A stretch of 64,000 nucleotides of DNA from Amoebophrya sp. A120 (GCA_905178155.1 CAJINV010000017.1:302722-366721), one strand, 5' to 3'; shown: positions 1 through 15,400, counted from the first letter of the stretch. A program made the numbers and translations. Notes: a model not told the origin generated them from the sequence alone.

Positions 1-143
1 GTGCAAAAGTATCGTATTCGTATAAATGCAAGTCTTGCATCACAAATTTCTTTCTCAAGGTAAATCAGCATTACAAATTTCATTTCTCATGCTGAGAAAA
101 TTTGTAATGCATTTATACGAGTACGATACTTTTGCAGTTCATA
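1..143. mobile_element. Introner element A1 (family A, cut by window edge)
   Basis: Left TIR starts GCAAAAGTATCG at about base 3 and is matched by the inverted CGATACTTTTGC ending at 135; the element ends in ATA at 143. The left TSD lies outside the window. The interior has GCATTACAAAT-type motifs. An in-frame ATG at 143-145 straddles the element end and is not a start codon. Confidence 0.8.
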
Positions 144-491
144 TGATTGACATCATTTTCGCGCCCTGCTCGCTCTCCGACGCGGCAACAGGGAGTTTGA
201 TTGTCGTGCCCCACGACTTGACGACTTTAAGAGAGGCGTTTGATGGCACAAAGGTGAAAAAGCTGACTTGTTTAATTCCCCAGGGGCCAGTCAATTCAGG
301 CGTCTACTTGCCTCGATTCGCGATTTCGAGACAGATCCTCGCGACAGTCGTTCCTGAGGAGTTTTACGAGACTTTCTTCACGATCAAGATGCCGTCAGAC
401 GTGAAAAACGTCGTGCCGAGCTACGCGCTGATTGGCGAGGGCTACGACAATCAGTACAAGATTTTGGAGGAGGACTACGAGGGCGAGGAAG
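144..491 (+). CDS. Giant membrane protein, exon 1 (first visible)
   Basis: Open in the frame of gac at 149. It encodes ectodomain sequence without a recognised domain and runs up to the TSD GGAAG at 487-491. Confidence 0.75.
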
Positions 492-3400
492 TATCCAGTG
501 CAAAAGTATCGCACTCGTACTAAAAATTGCAGTCTGGCATGACAGATCCGCTTTGCTACTTGAACCTGCATGACAAATTTCATTTTTCTTTCTGGGAAAA
601 TTTGTCATGCGATTTATACTAAATACGATACTTTTGCAATGCATAGGAAGATTACGAAAACGACTTCGGCTACGCGGACCAGCTCGTCACTGCCTCCGCC
701 GTGCACGTCGATAACAACGCAAGAACTTTCTCGTCCTTATACGACGAATTATCCGCTAAGGAATCCCAAATCTCCAGCGGTCTCTGCGCGCTCATTCCCG
801 AGTCAGAAGCCATGTCCACCTCGATCAACAACGAGCAATTCCGGTGGGGAATGGTGTATGATAACGCGGTGTGCACGGGCCCCCGGCCGATCGACTTAAC
901 CAAAAACGTCTTCCGTTATTCCCCGTCGAAAGACCCATACCGCGATTGGGCGACGTCGAATCTGCGCGTCATCACGATCCGACTGTTCGGGGTGGACACG
1001 ATGACGCCGAAGAGGATCTTGGGTTACAACGCCGACTACACGGTGGAAATGAAGCAGAAAGACACGGATGTAATTTGGTACGACCAGGCGGGCGTCAGCA
1101 AATTGGTTTTCAACGGCAGTAATTTCACGGATGTTGCGACGTTGATCCCAAGTGGGGTGTTCGCCTGTCGCTTTGAAAACTCACTTTTGACAAACGCGAC
1201 CGCTTTGTCCGTTTCCCAAGCGGCTTGCGACATGCCGAAGACCGATTTCTTCCGCGCAAAGGGAAAAATCAAGGTGGATTTAGGGCTGAAGATCGACGAC
1301 GACGCGTTCTACCCAGCGAATGAAGAATCTTTCACGCTGGAAGTGTTGCAGTCGCCGAAAATAACCGCGACAAATCGGTTCATCGTCTACAACACCACGG
1401 CAGACCCGGTACAGCTTATCACAGACGATCAACCCACGATGGACCTGTATGGAAATGCGCACGTGAAGCAAAATCGGTTTTTAACATTGAACCCCTTGAA
1501 ATTGGGCTACAGCTTCATCCTGTACGGGCGGAACTACCCCGCGGCCGAAGATGTTTCTACTGTGCTATGTATCTTCAGGATCGCCGCTGCCGATCCCGTC
1601 AAGGAGTACATCCCGAGCGCGCAGCAACTGTACAAGACGACGGCGGTTTGCTATGCGCAGAAGGTTTGCTACTGTTTGACGCCGAGATTGCACGACAATG
1701 TGATGAAGACGACGACGAAATTGGAGCTGTTTGTGTCGCTCCGGTTTTTGTTTAATTACTACGAACTCACCAATTATCACGACACCAGCGAGTTCCCCGT
1801 GGAAGTGGAGGTATGGCAGACGAATGAGAAAAAAACCACATCTATCAAGTGCAAAAATGTCTGGGTCTGGAAGAATGCATGTTTGTCATGGTTGTCTAGC
1901 ATAACTCTTAAATCTGTCATGCGCGTTACCCAAGAGCTCCATTCTTCTGTGATGCAGAAACGCAGTCTGTCATGCAGAATAGGCAACACCTAGAATCTCA
2001 GAAACTTGTCATGCTGAGCCAGCATTTGTGGCCTCATCATGAGACGCCACCCAGCATCACAAGTTTCCAGACCCAGACACTTTTACATTTGATAACATCT
2101 GCCCCGATTATGTCCTCTATGCAGACGACGTTCACCAGCTCGATCCAGATCCCGTACAGATCCTTCAGGAAGAACAATCTGCAGGAATCCATAACTATGC
2201 ATTGCAAAAGTAACGTACTAGTATAAATTGCATATACAAATTTTGGCAAGAAGAAAAATGGAATTTGTAATGCTGTTTTACCTTAGGAGGAAGATTTGTC
2301 ATGCGTATTTGCAATTAGTACGTGTGCGATACTTTTGCACAGCATAAGAACAAAGTCGCAAGTCCGTCAACCGGTGATCGGCGGGGTGACGCGGAAGATG
2401 ACGACAACAACGCACGACTCGATGTTCGAATCCTACCCGGCGTCCGCGCCACTGAATCTGAGGAAACAGAGGCTCTACGTGAAAGCCGCCGCGCCGATCG
2501 TGGAGTTTCTCGGTTACGCCCCTTACACCTGTAATTTCGAAGACAAAAACTTCGGGTACAACACAAGGAACGTAATCAGGCGCAAGTTGGATCCGAACGC
2601 GACAGACTCGGAGGAAGTCGAGGAGCAGGAAAGAGACATCATCAGAGCGGTTGTTTCCGTCGGTATTGCGGTGGATGACACGAGCTTTTACTGCTTGATA
2701 CCTAGTGTGTCTGAGCCGAAATCAGTCTCGGTGCGCATCATGTCGCCGTTGGGGCGAACGGTGCACCGGATTGATAATTTCATCTACTACGAGCCGCTGC
2801 TGAATGGGGAATTTGTGTTGAACGAAAGGGATTTCGCTGGCGCGACGGAGGAGCAAAAGACGAACCCGGATGTCCCGCTACCGGCAAGAAGCTACAAATC
2901 CGCTTTGTTTATCAATTTCCGGGTGGAAACCCCGACCGTTGCGTACCGGTCACTCAATATGCAGTGCATGTTCGACTTCCGGCACGCGGTTTTCCCGGCT
3001 TTGATCGAATCGGATCGGATTACCTGTGACTGGGACCGCTACGGGATCGACCTCGCTGCGAAATTTGCGTACTTGGACAGACACGATTTGAAGAAGCAGC
3101 TGAATGTGACCACCCCGAACTTCTTGGTGAATGAAACGCGACTGTTTTCCAGAAGGTTGAGACTCTTGTACGACAACGTGTACGAATCCGAGCAGTTCTT
3201 GGATGTTCCGGTCGATCCAGAAGCGGAGCGGACGAAACTGTTTGGCCCGGAGTTGGAGAAGAAGGACTTGTCTTCCATTGTCGACCCGGTTACCGGGAAA
3301 ATCACGCTCGCGGACGAGATCGAGGCGGCCAAGCCGGTCATGCAAGTCAGCTACTTGGATGCGAACTCGCCCGGTCCGAGGCCGAGCGACCACCACAACT

Positions 3401-6400
3401 ACTGCGACTCGGAACTGTTACTCCTGGCCGCGGAGCCGAACAAGGGGCGGATTTTGTCCGGTTTGCAGCAAGTTACTTTGTACTTCGAGTCCGTCGCGGA
3501 TTGGACGCAAGACCCGTCGGACTGCATCATGCGCGGAGAGTATCGTACGAAAAAAGTGTTTCACTGTAAGGATTTTGCAAGTTTGGCATGACAAGTTCGT
3601 TACACATGACAGGGAAAACTTGCCATGCGAGGTTCCTAAGGGAAAACACAGCTAAAAATCGCCTGTCTTGCATGTGTAGCAAGACAAACACTTCTGAGAT
3701 GCAGTTTCTGCATTACAAGTTTACAGTGAAACAGTTTTTTATTGCGATAGAGAGCAGTCGCACCAGCCGGGCGGCGGGGAGATTCGGAGAAGGAAAATCG
3801 CGGGCTGCTTTTTCGACGAGTACTTCGCCCCGGCGGTGGAGTACGCGCGGGATTTCGTTTCGTGTGTCGCGCCGACGGTTTTGATGGCCCACCAAGCGGA
3901 TGTGTTTGTGGCATACGAGTATGAGTATCTGGAAACCGCGGAGGAGTACGAACAGTACATAAAATTCGTGCAGTACAGAATCGAAGAAGAAAAGCAGCTG
4001 GCGCTTTCCGGAAGTGAAAAACCTTTAACCAGGACGGAGAGAAATCGGTTGGCGCAACTGCCGAGCAGGACCAGCATCGTGAAGGGGACTTACGCGCTGG
4101 CCTTTTTCTTCTACGAGGCAGAGACGGTCGAGCAGGTGTATTTGTCGATGGAAAACAAGTTGGTTTTGCAGATGAAGCCGAACCCGTTTTTGCAGTCCGA
4201 CGATTTGTCTGTCCAACTAGGGGATTGGACGGGGGAGAACGTACGGTATTTAGACAACTCGACCTTCGAAGTTTCGGTTCCCGCGCTCGCAAGCTCCTAC
4301 GGGTCCGGGGAAATAAGCGAAGATGCGGATGAGTCTGAGAAGAGTAGTCTTTTTTCCTACAAGGTGCCGGAAGTTTTGGGGATGGACGGAAAGGGCGATC
4401 CGGATCTGCCCTTTTCTTTCTCGAGACAAACGAAACTCTCGGAAAGCCAGCATGGGCTGATGCGCAAGTTCAACTTAACGCTAGACTCGGACCACGTGCG
4501 GTTTCACGACATGCTGATGAACGTGGGGCTGAAGTTTTACTACGTGCCAGTGGATAACGTTGACAACACGAGATACTACGTGAAATTTGATCCTCCACCG
4601 ACGTCGACACTAGGGGGCGGCGGAAGCAGTGTTGGTGGAGGATTTTCTCTCGCTGGAACATCAAGCGATGGTGTAGTTTCTGAGCCGGTGGAAGTTTTGT
4701 TCGTGCGGCAGGCGAAAGAGCAAGAGGCAACCGAACCTGTTTCCAAGCCGCATTTTCTCGACAACGTCGAGCTAGAGTCGGGAACGACGGGCAAGAAGTT
4801 GAAGCTGCACAATTCCACGCTTTTTCAAATTGCCTACAACACGGATTCCAGCACTCTGAAAACTCCCGTTGACGTGATCGAGGTGGCGATTAAACATCCA
4901 GACACCGAGTCGTTCATCTGCGTGGACGAGTTGACAAGTCAGCTGATTCATCTAGAAAATTCCGAAGCCAGGTGCAAGTTCAGAATCGATTTCGTCTTCC
5001 CGACCGCGAAATCCATCGATTTCACCAGTCGCTATCTAGAATTCTTGCGGAACTTCGGGCAGCAGAACGCGGCAAAGGCACTGGAATTTCTCTACACGGA
5101 CGGGGACAAAGTGTTGACGCCTTTACCCGGTAGCTCAAGCAGCACGGATTTCCAGATTTCCGCGACGAAAAAGAAGTACAATGCGCTGCAGCTCCGGGCG
5201 AGCTACAATCCGGTGAACTTCGACGGAACGTACTTCCCTCTGCGGAGTTTCAGCAAGTACCCCTTTATCCGAGAGGCGAAATTCTCGATGGACGGCGGAA
5301 AAATGTTCTTCGCGCCAAACGCTTACGGCCTAGTCGGGAACAGCAACGCCGTATGCAGACTCGGGAATTACGGGCCTTTCCCGGTGGAAGCGGTTTCGGT
5401 CAACGCGACATCATCAACCGGCAGCTCTTCCAGTCGTGAACAAATCACGTACCGAAAGTGCGACATGGCGACGGCGGTGGTGTCTGGGATTCTTTCTGCC
5501 GGCGCGGAGCCGAATTTGGTGGAAGCATCCAGTATCTCCCGATCTGCGTTCTACGGGTCTCGCGCGGCGGGCTTTTACGGGACCACAGTGGATGAATTAC
5601 CCTTCGCCGTGGTGCAGGCTGGGATAAATGCGACGGAGTTTGGAAATTTACTCGACTTCGAGTCCATGGCGGTTTTTGATTCTCGGTTCACGAAATTGGG
5701 AGAATTTATCGTGGAGGAGACGGAGGAAGAGGAAATCGCGCGCAGACAGGCCGAACAGGCGGTGGAAGATGCGAAGACGAACCCGCTCTATTCCTCTACG
5801 TCGACAAGCTCCACGAGCACGACGACGACGACAACTTTACCCGAGGAAAAAAAGCAGTTCTACTCCGTGAACATTCCGTCCGAATCCTGGGGGTCTATTA
5901 CCATCGCAGAGATTGAGCCGAAGTTTGGAAGGCTCGAGGGCGGCACGCCTCTGACCATTCTCGCAAAGCTGCCGTTATTGAACGACAGGATCTCCCCACT
6001 AGCGTCGTTGACTTGCAACTTCGGCAATCTCTACACGACCCCAGTGGACGTGATCGCGCCTACGTTTCCCAACGCATATGCATTGCAAAAGTATCGTACT
6101 CGTATAAATTGCATTCATGCATGACAAATCTCTTTCTAAACCTGAAAAAGCATTACAAATTCCACTTCTGTTCTTGCCGGAATTTGTGATGCAATTTATA
6201 CTAGTACGATGCTTTTGCATTGCATAACGCAACGAGAATCACGATCAAGAACAACGCGAACGGGAAAACAACGTTTTTGTCGGTGCACCGGAACCCGCAC
6301 AACCTCGGGTCGTTCAATTCGATGGCATCTGTGAACGACTACCCGAGACTAGACCAGGCGTTCTACGACGTCGCGCTTTCCGACCAGGAGCAGGAGTGGG

Positions 6401-9400
6401 AGATTGTGACGAAGTCGAGGAATACGGTCGCAAGCCCGATCGACCACTACTATTACTTGTTTCACCCGGAAACGAAGTTGTTCTTACATGTAAAACCGGA
6501 GTTCCTCTACTGTTCGTCCGAGCACGTGTTTGACGGGTTCAAAAACGAAACCGAGCCAACAGTGGTGCAGAACTGCACGACGTACATGCGGGACAACACG
6601 ACTTTAACCGCGTCGGACTACCACTTCGCGATGATTGATCTAGACAAAAACTTCCGAGTTAATACAGAACACCAAACCGAGCCTGATTTCGACGAAACGG
6701 ACGCGTTGTTTGAGTTCCGAATCACGCAAGCCGCTAGTAAACTATTGGGGAACGGGGCGGAGTTCACGATGTTCCACGTGAAAACCAACACTTTCGCGGA
6801 GGCGGTGCACAATTTCTCGACGAACAGCTTTGAACTTTCCGACTACGACAACGATGTCTACAGTCAGCCGCCCTACAAGGCGAACGTCACTTTCGACGTC
6901 GCGGGGTCGGTGCGCGTGAAGCCCAAGAAGCTTGAAAAATCATCCCTACAAACCGGGGGTGTGCAGGATTTTTTCCAACTCAACAGCTTCCTCACTTTCC
7001 AGATGGACATCCGCGAAACCGCCTACCCCTGGTGGTCGGCGTTGCGGTGCAAATCCCCAGCGCACACCGAGCCGGGGGTCTTGCCGATCATCATCTCCAC
7101 CGGTATGGGGGAAGAAACGGACAACAAAAAGATCGCGGACATGATGCAGAAAAGCTTGGGCGCGGACCAAAGCTTCAGTCCCGGCGGCGAGGATGACGAT
7201 TCGCTTGGCGCGGGAATTGTGAATATGGGGAAAGGGGCGTTTGAATATTTGCCAAACTTCTACGTGAAGGACTACTCCCCGAAGCAGCTGTTCGATGTCG
7301 TGCACACCGACTACGAATTGATGCCGATTCGGTACGTCACATTCACGGTTGGCAATCTGGACCAGCCGGGAATGCGGAGCTTGGCAAACAGCTGGACGAG
7401 GTAAGTGAACGATTTGGTTTTTGTTTTTCTTTTCTTGTGGTAAAGTTTATTCACGCGGCCCAACGAATCAAGTAGAAAGAACAAGCGTGTGATAGCATGC
7501 TGGGTAATGTTACTCTGCATGGTATCACGCACTAGATATTGATGTGGTGCGGGTTACTGCCGTGACAGCATCGTGGATAGAGTTACGCAGCACGACACTA
7601 CAGCGATTTTTTTCTCAAACACACGATACCGTCGTGTGACAGATGATGGTGCATGGTGTTAAGGCATCTCTCTTGCAGCATCTCTTTGGCACCATTCGTT
7701 ATTCTTCCAAGTGTATGTCACAAAACAGGTACGAGCCCTGGTGCAACGTCAACACCCTGATCGCCCGGGGCGTCTGGATCGGGCGGGACAAAGTGCAGTG
7801 CCCGATCAAACGAACCTTACCGCTCCTGGGCCGCGCGCGGTTCTTCTCCGAGCCGGTGAAACGCGATCTGACCCCGGTGGTCAAGACCTACATGCAGGAC
7901 CCAGACCACCCCGCGAACTACACAGTTCTGAGACTTCTCCGCGGTCCGACGGTCAAACAGCCCGAACCCTTGTACCGGTTGCGGGACGGGGAGGTTGGGC
8001 CCAGCCGGGATTATTGGGACGACTTCTACGAGCACGAGTCTGAGAAAGCCAACCACGAGTATTACGTGGGCTTCAGTTTGAACGGACCCAACGGGGATTT
8101 TGTGTTCCCGGAAGCGGGGAATATTCGGGAGGAGCAGCTGAAAATAAAAGCCGGAACAGCAAGTGCATCAACTTCATCTGTGGACACAAATAACCCACTG
8201 GGCCTCTACCCGGATTCAGGCACCGGAGCACCCTACGACAGTGAGACCGCTAAACGAGAAGGGGAGGTTTTGTCAAACCCGAAAGAGATTTTGAACATTC
8301 CAGTGAAGAAGTTCTCCGTGCCCTTCGCCGGTACACCTCTGTCGCTCTCGCGTGACGGCGGGCAAATCACTTTGAATGGGTTGGATTGGAACGAGGACCT
8401 GGTTGATCTGTCGCAGCAGGGGGTTTTTCAACTTTTCCTCATCTTCGAATTCTCCATGGTCTCCAACAACTTGCAGAACGAAGAGCACCCTTGTTTCTAC
8501 CTGAACAGGTTGGAAGCAAAGTGCAACCGGCCGTTTATGTACGACGAGGCCTTGCTCCCGACAGTCTCCATCCCACTCACCATGCGGGCGGTTTTAGACG
8601 GGGCCTCGTACCAGTTTGCTTTACCGTTCAATGTCACCTTCGCGGACGTGAACTTGGTCACGAGCGTGTTCCCCAAGTACATCCCGATGGTGCGGGACTC
8701 CGCCGAGGCCTGGCAGTCCTCGTATCCGGTTTCCGACCTGAGTACGCAGCAAACGCAGCTGGTGAAGAGGTCCGCGGACTTCACCCTCTTCGGCGGGCCG
8801 TTCAACGCCTTGCTCCCCTACGTCTGCGTGTGGTTCGAGCCGGACGGGAAAGCGTTAGCCGTGACGAACGTGACGAGCTCCCAACCCGACAGGCTGCTCT
8901 GCAACACGCCAAATGCCTACGTCCCCGGGGACATGGAGGTGTCCGTCTTCGTATTCCCCGCGTTTGAGCTCTTGTCCATGACGACGCTAGAGAGCCCGGA
9001 CTTACGCCTGCCGGACATCTACGAGGATTTAGGCGGTCTGGCCGTGGGCTCCGGGTCCGTTGCGTTTTACTCCGCGCCGGTCGTGACAAGCGTCTACCCC
9101 GCGAGCTGCGGTCTCGGGAAGGATCTGCAGCTTACCGGGTTGTACTTCGACAGAGTCTATCAAATGTAAAAATGTCTGGGTCTGGAAGCTTCTGAAACTT
9201 GTCATGCACGTTGTGCATGAGCCATGATGTCTGTGATGCATACCCTAGCAAAACAGATTTTTTGAGGGCTTCTTGATGCGTATTCCGCATGACAAAACCT
9301 TCTCAGCGTAGCAAAAATTGCATTCCCTTTGGTACTCATGCAATACAGATTTTTTTGGAATCCACGTGCAGCATCACAAGTTGCAATCTTCCAGACCCAG

Positions 9401-12400
9401 ACATTTTTGCAATTCATAAAGTCCCTGATAAGACCAAGATCCACTGCACGTTCAGCGACATCGGGTCGCCGCGAGGAGTATCAAAATGAAAAATCCCCCC
9501 TCCCCATATTGAGACGGAAACTTCTGTTGCTGAATTTGTGTACACAAATCAGCCCTGTCTTGCAGTGAGGCACTACAGGCAAGGCCCCAGCCTGCGTATG
9601 GGTGTTTTGTTGTAGGCTCTTGGCATAAGAGAGGCCTGCCATGTAGGTGAAACAGCATTACAAATCGCCTCCATAAGGCGGCGGATTCTTTGGCTTTGCA
9701 TTCTTGCAAGACAGATGTGATTTGTGACCTCAAATCCGCAACGCATGCAAATTTTTGCAAACATACCTTTTCGATAAGGGGAGGGGGGATCTTTCCTCTC
9801 AATAAGGAGATGCGTACTTGCGGCAAACGCACACGCAGATCGCGACCGAGTTGATCGTCGAGACAATCATCCCGCCGTCGTTTGAGAACAAATTTTCCAG
9901 GCAGGAATCCTACGCGCGCTGCGCCTGCCCGGACCGGGATTTGCTGGGAACGGCCAGCCAAATCATGTTCCAGCTGATGGCGAACGGGGAGCAGTTTATC
10001 TCCAGTCCGCAGATCCTCGGTGTGGAACAGATGCCGTCTTTCTTGAAACTACCGAATTTCGTCGACATGGACATCCCGACCGCTGAGGCGTATCCACCGC
10101 AGTTACTCCAGTACGGGGTGAGCAGCGGCGCTTTGCTGCCCTTGTTTGTCCACCCGTCTTCGAGTTATTCCGGGCCAAGTGGGGAATATTTGAACACCGA
10201 CAAGGAAAAAACACTGTTTTGCCAAGTGGCGAACGTCGCCGGGAGGGTTTTGGCCGTCGACCAGAAATTCGCGACCCAGGCTGGGGAATTCTCCCCCCAG
10301 TCGCTGTTCGGCGGTGCGGCGGCCAGGCATTACTGCCACCTCCCGGTCTTCACGCTGCGGAACCAAACTTTGCCATCCGCCGAAATGTACGCTTCGTTCG
10401 ACGGGGTCACCTGGTTCTTCGTGAACAAGGTAACCGTGAACCCAGCGCCAGTTTTGAAAGAACTTAAAGCTCCTCCGGGCTTAACGGAGGGCGGGTTGTA
10501 CCGACTGGACGAAATGCAGTATGGCGATATCTTCGAAAAGGGCTACATGGAGATCGGCACGGTAATGGGGGAAAATTTCGTCCCGGGGTGCAATTGCTTG
10601 TTCTCCTCCGACTACGTAGCGGATGGTCCGGGGAACCAGATTGTTGATTTGATGGATCAGCAAAAGTACGCCGTGTCGGAGCACTCCACCGTGGTGGACT
10701 CAACGAAAATCATGTGCGCGTTTCCGCCGAAACTCTTCTTCGAGAAGTTCCTGGTGTCCGTCGCCTGTCCGCCGACGACGATCGCGCAAAACTCGCTGTG
10801 GTTTATTCCGCCGAACCGGCTACCGAAAATCCGGCAAATTTACCCGGACTCCCTCGGCGCCTATTTGCAAAACACGATCACCATCTACGGGCACAACTTC
10901 CACAGCTACATTGGGCGCGTGAAGGAGCACATGAAGAACAAATTTGATCAATTGATCCCCAGCAGGGATGACTACAACGCGATGAATTCCCCCTTAAGGG
11001 TTCGCTTTAGTGGCTACCCAATCGGCGGCGACGACAACGATTTCCCGGTGGAAATTGTTTCCGACACGATTTTGCGTGCGAAGATCCATTTCCGGTTCGA
11101 CCCCCCGCCAAGGTTCGTCAAAGCGGGGTTTACGAGGAGAGATTACAACAATCGGGTGCGGGTGACGTTGTTTCTGTCCGACGTGAACCAGGAGACAAAT
11201 TACGTGGAAATTGATGTTAGACGACCCAGTTCCGCGATTTTCGTGGCCGCGAACCCGCTAAGTCTCGCGCCGCAGGTATCGCAAGAAAAAACTGCTTCAC
11301 TGTAAACTTGTGATGCATAGAACGGAACGCAAATGCGTTTGTCTTGCTACACATGCAAGACATCGGATTTTTAGCTGTGTTTTCCAATAGAAAGCACGCA
11401 TACCAAGTTTTCTATTGTCATCTGTAACAAACTTGTGATGCAGATCTTGCAAAATCATCACAGTGAAACAGTTTTTTCGTGGGATAGCAGGGCACGCGGG
11501 ACTACAGTTTGGTCGTCGAGGGGCACAACTTCCACTATACGGATTTAGAGCGGCAACTGGACTTAACGCTAGTTCCCTATCCCTACGTGTGGTGCCGAAT
11601 TGGCGATTTGGTCACGGATGCCTACGTGAAAAACGACACGCGGGTCCAGTGCCGGGTCCCTGCGTCCTTCTCCCAGCAGACGTCAATCCAGATTATCAAC
11701 ATCAAGGAGGGAATTTCCACCCCATTGCTCCCGTTCGAGTACTACAGCGTCCCGAAGAAACTCACCTACAGCTTCAACGAGCTCCCCTACGCGCTGACGC
11801 CATACTCGTCTTTGGCGATTTTTGGCGAGCTGTTTCCGATTGGCAGCAGTGAATGTGAGCTGTACTTTGATTCCATGCCGACCCCGGCGTTGGTGCAGAC
11901 AGTGGAGCTGATGACGGTCACGATCCCTCGCTTCACGTCCGCTTTGCGAGTGACTCTCACCCTGAAATGCGGCGCCGCGCAGATGGGCCCGACGCAGAAC
12001 TTCTACTTCACGGAGAAGCCGGAGTTGTTAGCTGTGTACCCCACGAAATTCAACGTTGAGGGCTATGAGTGGGTCACGCTGCACGGTAGGAATTTCATCG
12101 ACACCGTGTACTTGACCTGCACCTTTGGCGGAAAGCACGTGGTTTCCGGTCCGGACAATGTCGCGTACCTGAATCCAACCACAGTGAAGTGCCGCACGCC
12201 GGAATTCCTCCCGTCTGATTCGAAAGTCACGATTCAAGTTTCCACGGACGGGGTAGTGTTCAGTAGTTTGTTGGAGAAGACCATGGATCCGGTTTTGAAG
12301 ATTTACAAGGACGCGATGATCCCGCTCACGGCCCGAATCCGCGTTCTCTCCATCGCACCGCGGCTGATCGCGCGCGCAGCGACGACGGTGTTGAAGATCC

Positions 12401-15400
12401 GCGGGAAGAATCTGGTCGCGGGGATGTACTGCTTTTTTGAGAATTCCATTACGAGCCCCGCGGTCGTGATCGACCAAAACAACGCGGAATGCACGTTGAC
12501 GGACGAAACAACGGAGTTCGCTTTGCAGTCGCAGGGCGGAACCGCGAAAGTGCAGCTGCAGCTGATTCTACCATCAGATACCCTCCGCTTCGCCTTCTTT
12601 CACGTGGCGGAACATTTATTGTCGGTCAAAGTCCGAGAGCGGCCGATGTTCTACTCGCTCACCCCGTTTTTCGGTTCGACGTATGGCGGCACAGAAGTGT
12701 CCATCAAGGGTCAGAACCTTCTCCCCGACGACGAGCAAGACGCGACAGTGAAATGCATCTTCTGGTTTGGCCGCTACGCATTGCAAAAGCATGACCTTCG
12801 CACACAGTAGAATTCGCATGATGAATTTTTCCACAAGGAGAATGAAAGGAAATTTGTCATGCCGGTTCAGGTATAAGCGCAGGGCAGCGGCAGATCTGTC
12901 ATGTCAGCCTGCAAATTGTACGAGTGCGATAGTACTTTTGCAAAAATCCATATCCTACCAGTGGAGGCGATTTCCGTGAACCAAACGGTGATTACTTGTG
13001 TGACCAACGCGGCGCTGAACCCGACCCAGTCCTGGTCGCAGGAGGTCCAGGTGCAGTACTTGAACAGATTCCTACGCGTCTACCCGTCCGAAGCGCAGCT
13101 AGATCCGCGACCGTACAACGTTTCCACTTTCACAGAGGGCTTCGAAGAACCGATGATGCTCTCGACCGGCTTGAAATTCAACTTCGAGCCGCCACCGGAG
13201 ATCAACACGATCGAGCCGTTAGTTGTTGCGCAGCACGACTACATCCTGGTCGCGGGGAAGAACTTCCTCCGCGCGGGCGTGAAGACGCACATGCGGTGTC
13301 GGTACCGGTTGAAGTTGGACAATCTGAACACGACGGCGGAGCAGGCGCGAGTGTTGCGGATGAATAATGAAGTGTCGGAAACAAAAGTGTTGGCGAACAT
13401 CATCAACCACGACTTGATCCGGTGTAAAACCGTTCTAGTCGGGAACATCACCGTCGACGTGACGATCTCGATCCAGGAGAACCCGTTGCTAGAGTGGTCT
13501 AACAGTAGGGAAATCAAAGTCTACGAGGCGCCGAAGGCTTTCCAGACATTAGACTTGGCGCTGGAAACGGTGAGAAAACAGAAGGAAGCGCAGTTGCAGT
13601 TAGAAGCGAATCAGGCGGCTGGCATAAGTTACAACGTGACGACGACAAGCACTACGACCACCGACCCGTTCCTGCCTCTGAACAACAACACAAACGAGAC
13701 TTTGGCGACTTTGGTGTATCACCAGTCCGTGGAAACGATAGCGGTTGCGATGGACCTGGAGAAATGCGAAGATAATGAATCAGGTGAATGTCTCCGACCG
13801 CCGCCCGGTGGCTTGTTTGCGCCACTTAGCTGCGCAGATTACGCGGCGAAGGGGGGATGCTTCTCTCTAGTCTTCGACGGGTGCTGTCAAAAAACTTGCG
13901 GGATGTGTCCGGATGTGTTGAGTAAGAACTCGCAGAATTTGGTCTGTTTGATTGTCGATCTAGAAACCGATAGAGTTGTCATCGTTCCGAGACGCTCCGA
14001 CAACCTCTTCGGAACCGACGCGCGGGTCACGACAAACATGACGCAGGAGTTAGTGCTCGCGAACTGCCTAACCGCACCCCTTCCTCCCTACAAGAAGTTT
14101 TTTGTCAAAGTGGCGCTGTTATCTCGGAATTATCAAAACATTTTCGAGCGGTCGATGTTCTACCAGGAAAACTTTCACCAGATCTACCAGCAGCGCACGA
14201 ACGACACGAAATTGCTTCAAAACGAGCACGACATCTTCGCGATTGCGGCCACCGGCGGGGCGCCGATGCTGACGTACACCGGGGGCGTCGCGCAATTGCT
14301 GGAGAGAACTTTGTTCCCGAAGTTCGGGCAAGCCGGGACGCCTCTGTTGATCAACGGGGTCGATTCGGCGTATGTCAAGTGGTGTCGGTTCGGTACGCCG
14401 GAACTCGCATCGACGACGCCCGGATCGAGTCCTCCGTGCCTGGAGTGGTGCGTGAACGACGCAGCTAGCACGGTCCCGTATTGTTGCTCGGAGACATTAT
14501 CCTCCGGTGGGAACGCTTTAACCGTAGCCGCGGTCGCCCGCGGGCCGAAGCAGGTGCAGTGTGTCGTTCCGCTTATGCCGCTGCGGTCGAAATTGCAGGG
14601 CAGAGTCCCGCAGATCGACGCGGCGTTCCCGATTTTCTTGGGGTACACAAAGCAAAACCTGTACGACAGCAGGCTGACATTTTACTACGAACCGGACTAC
14701 CAGGTGACGAGGATTACGCCGCAAAGAGGGACGAAAACCGGCGATGTGCCGGTGATGTTGGAAACAACAGCAATCTGGCTTGAAGGCTTCCCTCGACGGG
14801 CCGACTGCTTCTGCAGATTTTCCTCCCCACCCGGACAACCTCTAGTCCACGACTTCGAGCGGCCCGCAACCTGCGACTTCGCGCTCCGCGTCATCAACTG
14901 CACGACGCCGACGGTCCCGGCCCCGACGATTCTGAAGGTGCAGGTGGCGTTGGCGGGGACGTTAGGCGGTTATCACCAGTGGTCAGTGGAGCCCTATGTC
15001 TACTTTGAGTTCTACAACGAGGAAGAGCTTAGCTTCGTCTCCATCTACCCACCACTGGGGTCCTTGCAGGGGAACAACACGGCGGACATCTACGCCACGG
15101 GGAACTACCCGATCTTGTTCAAGAACTTCTACAAACAAGTGCTCGAACCGTACAAATTGGCGAACAAGGACCCGCTGGCGATTTACGAGACGCAGGAGGA
15201 ATCGGATTTCCCCACCCCGGTGACGTACTGCAGATGGAACAACGAGTACATCGTGATTGCGGAGTTGGTTTCCAGCACACAGTTGATTTGCAACGTGCCG
15301 AGCAGGTTCATGTTCTGTCAGAACAATCTCCCCACCAAGAACGAGTCGCTCATTCTGTCGAAAGACCCCCAGTTCGCGATTCCGGAAGACCCGTGTTACA

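Noticed and set aside
143-145. ATG as the start codon of the first gene
   Set aside because: It straddles the end of element A1; the exon is internal and the gene continues upstream of the window.
3636-4292. 218-codon minus-strand open frame
   Set aside because: It overlaps the well-supported plus-strand exon 5 and element D1, has biased composition mirroring the other strand, and no recognisable domain. Other minus-strand frames (19364-20107, 21523-22380, 62833-63435) are shadows for the same reason.
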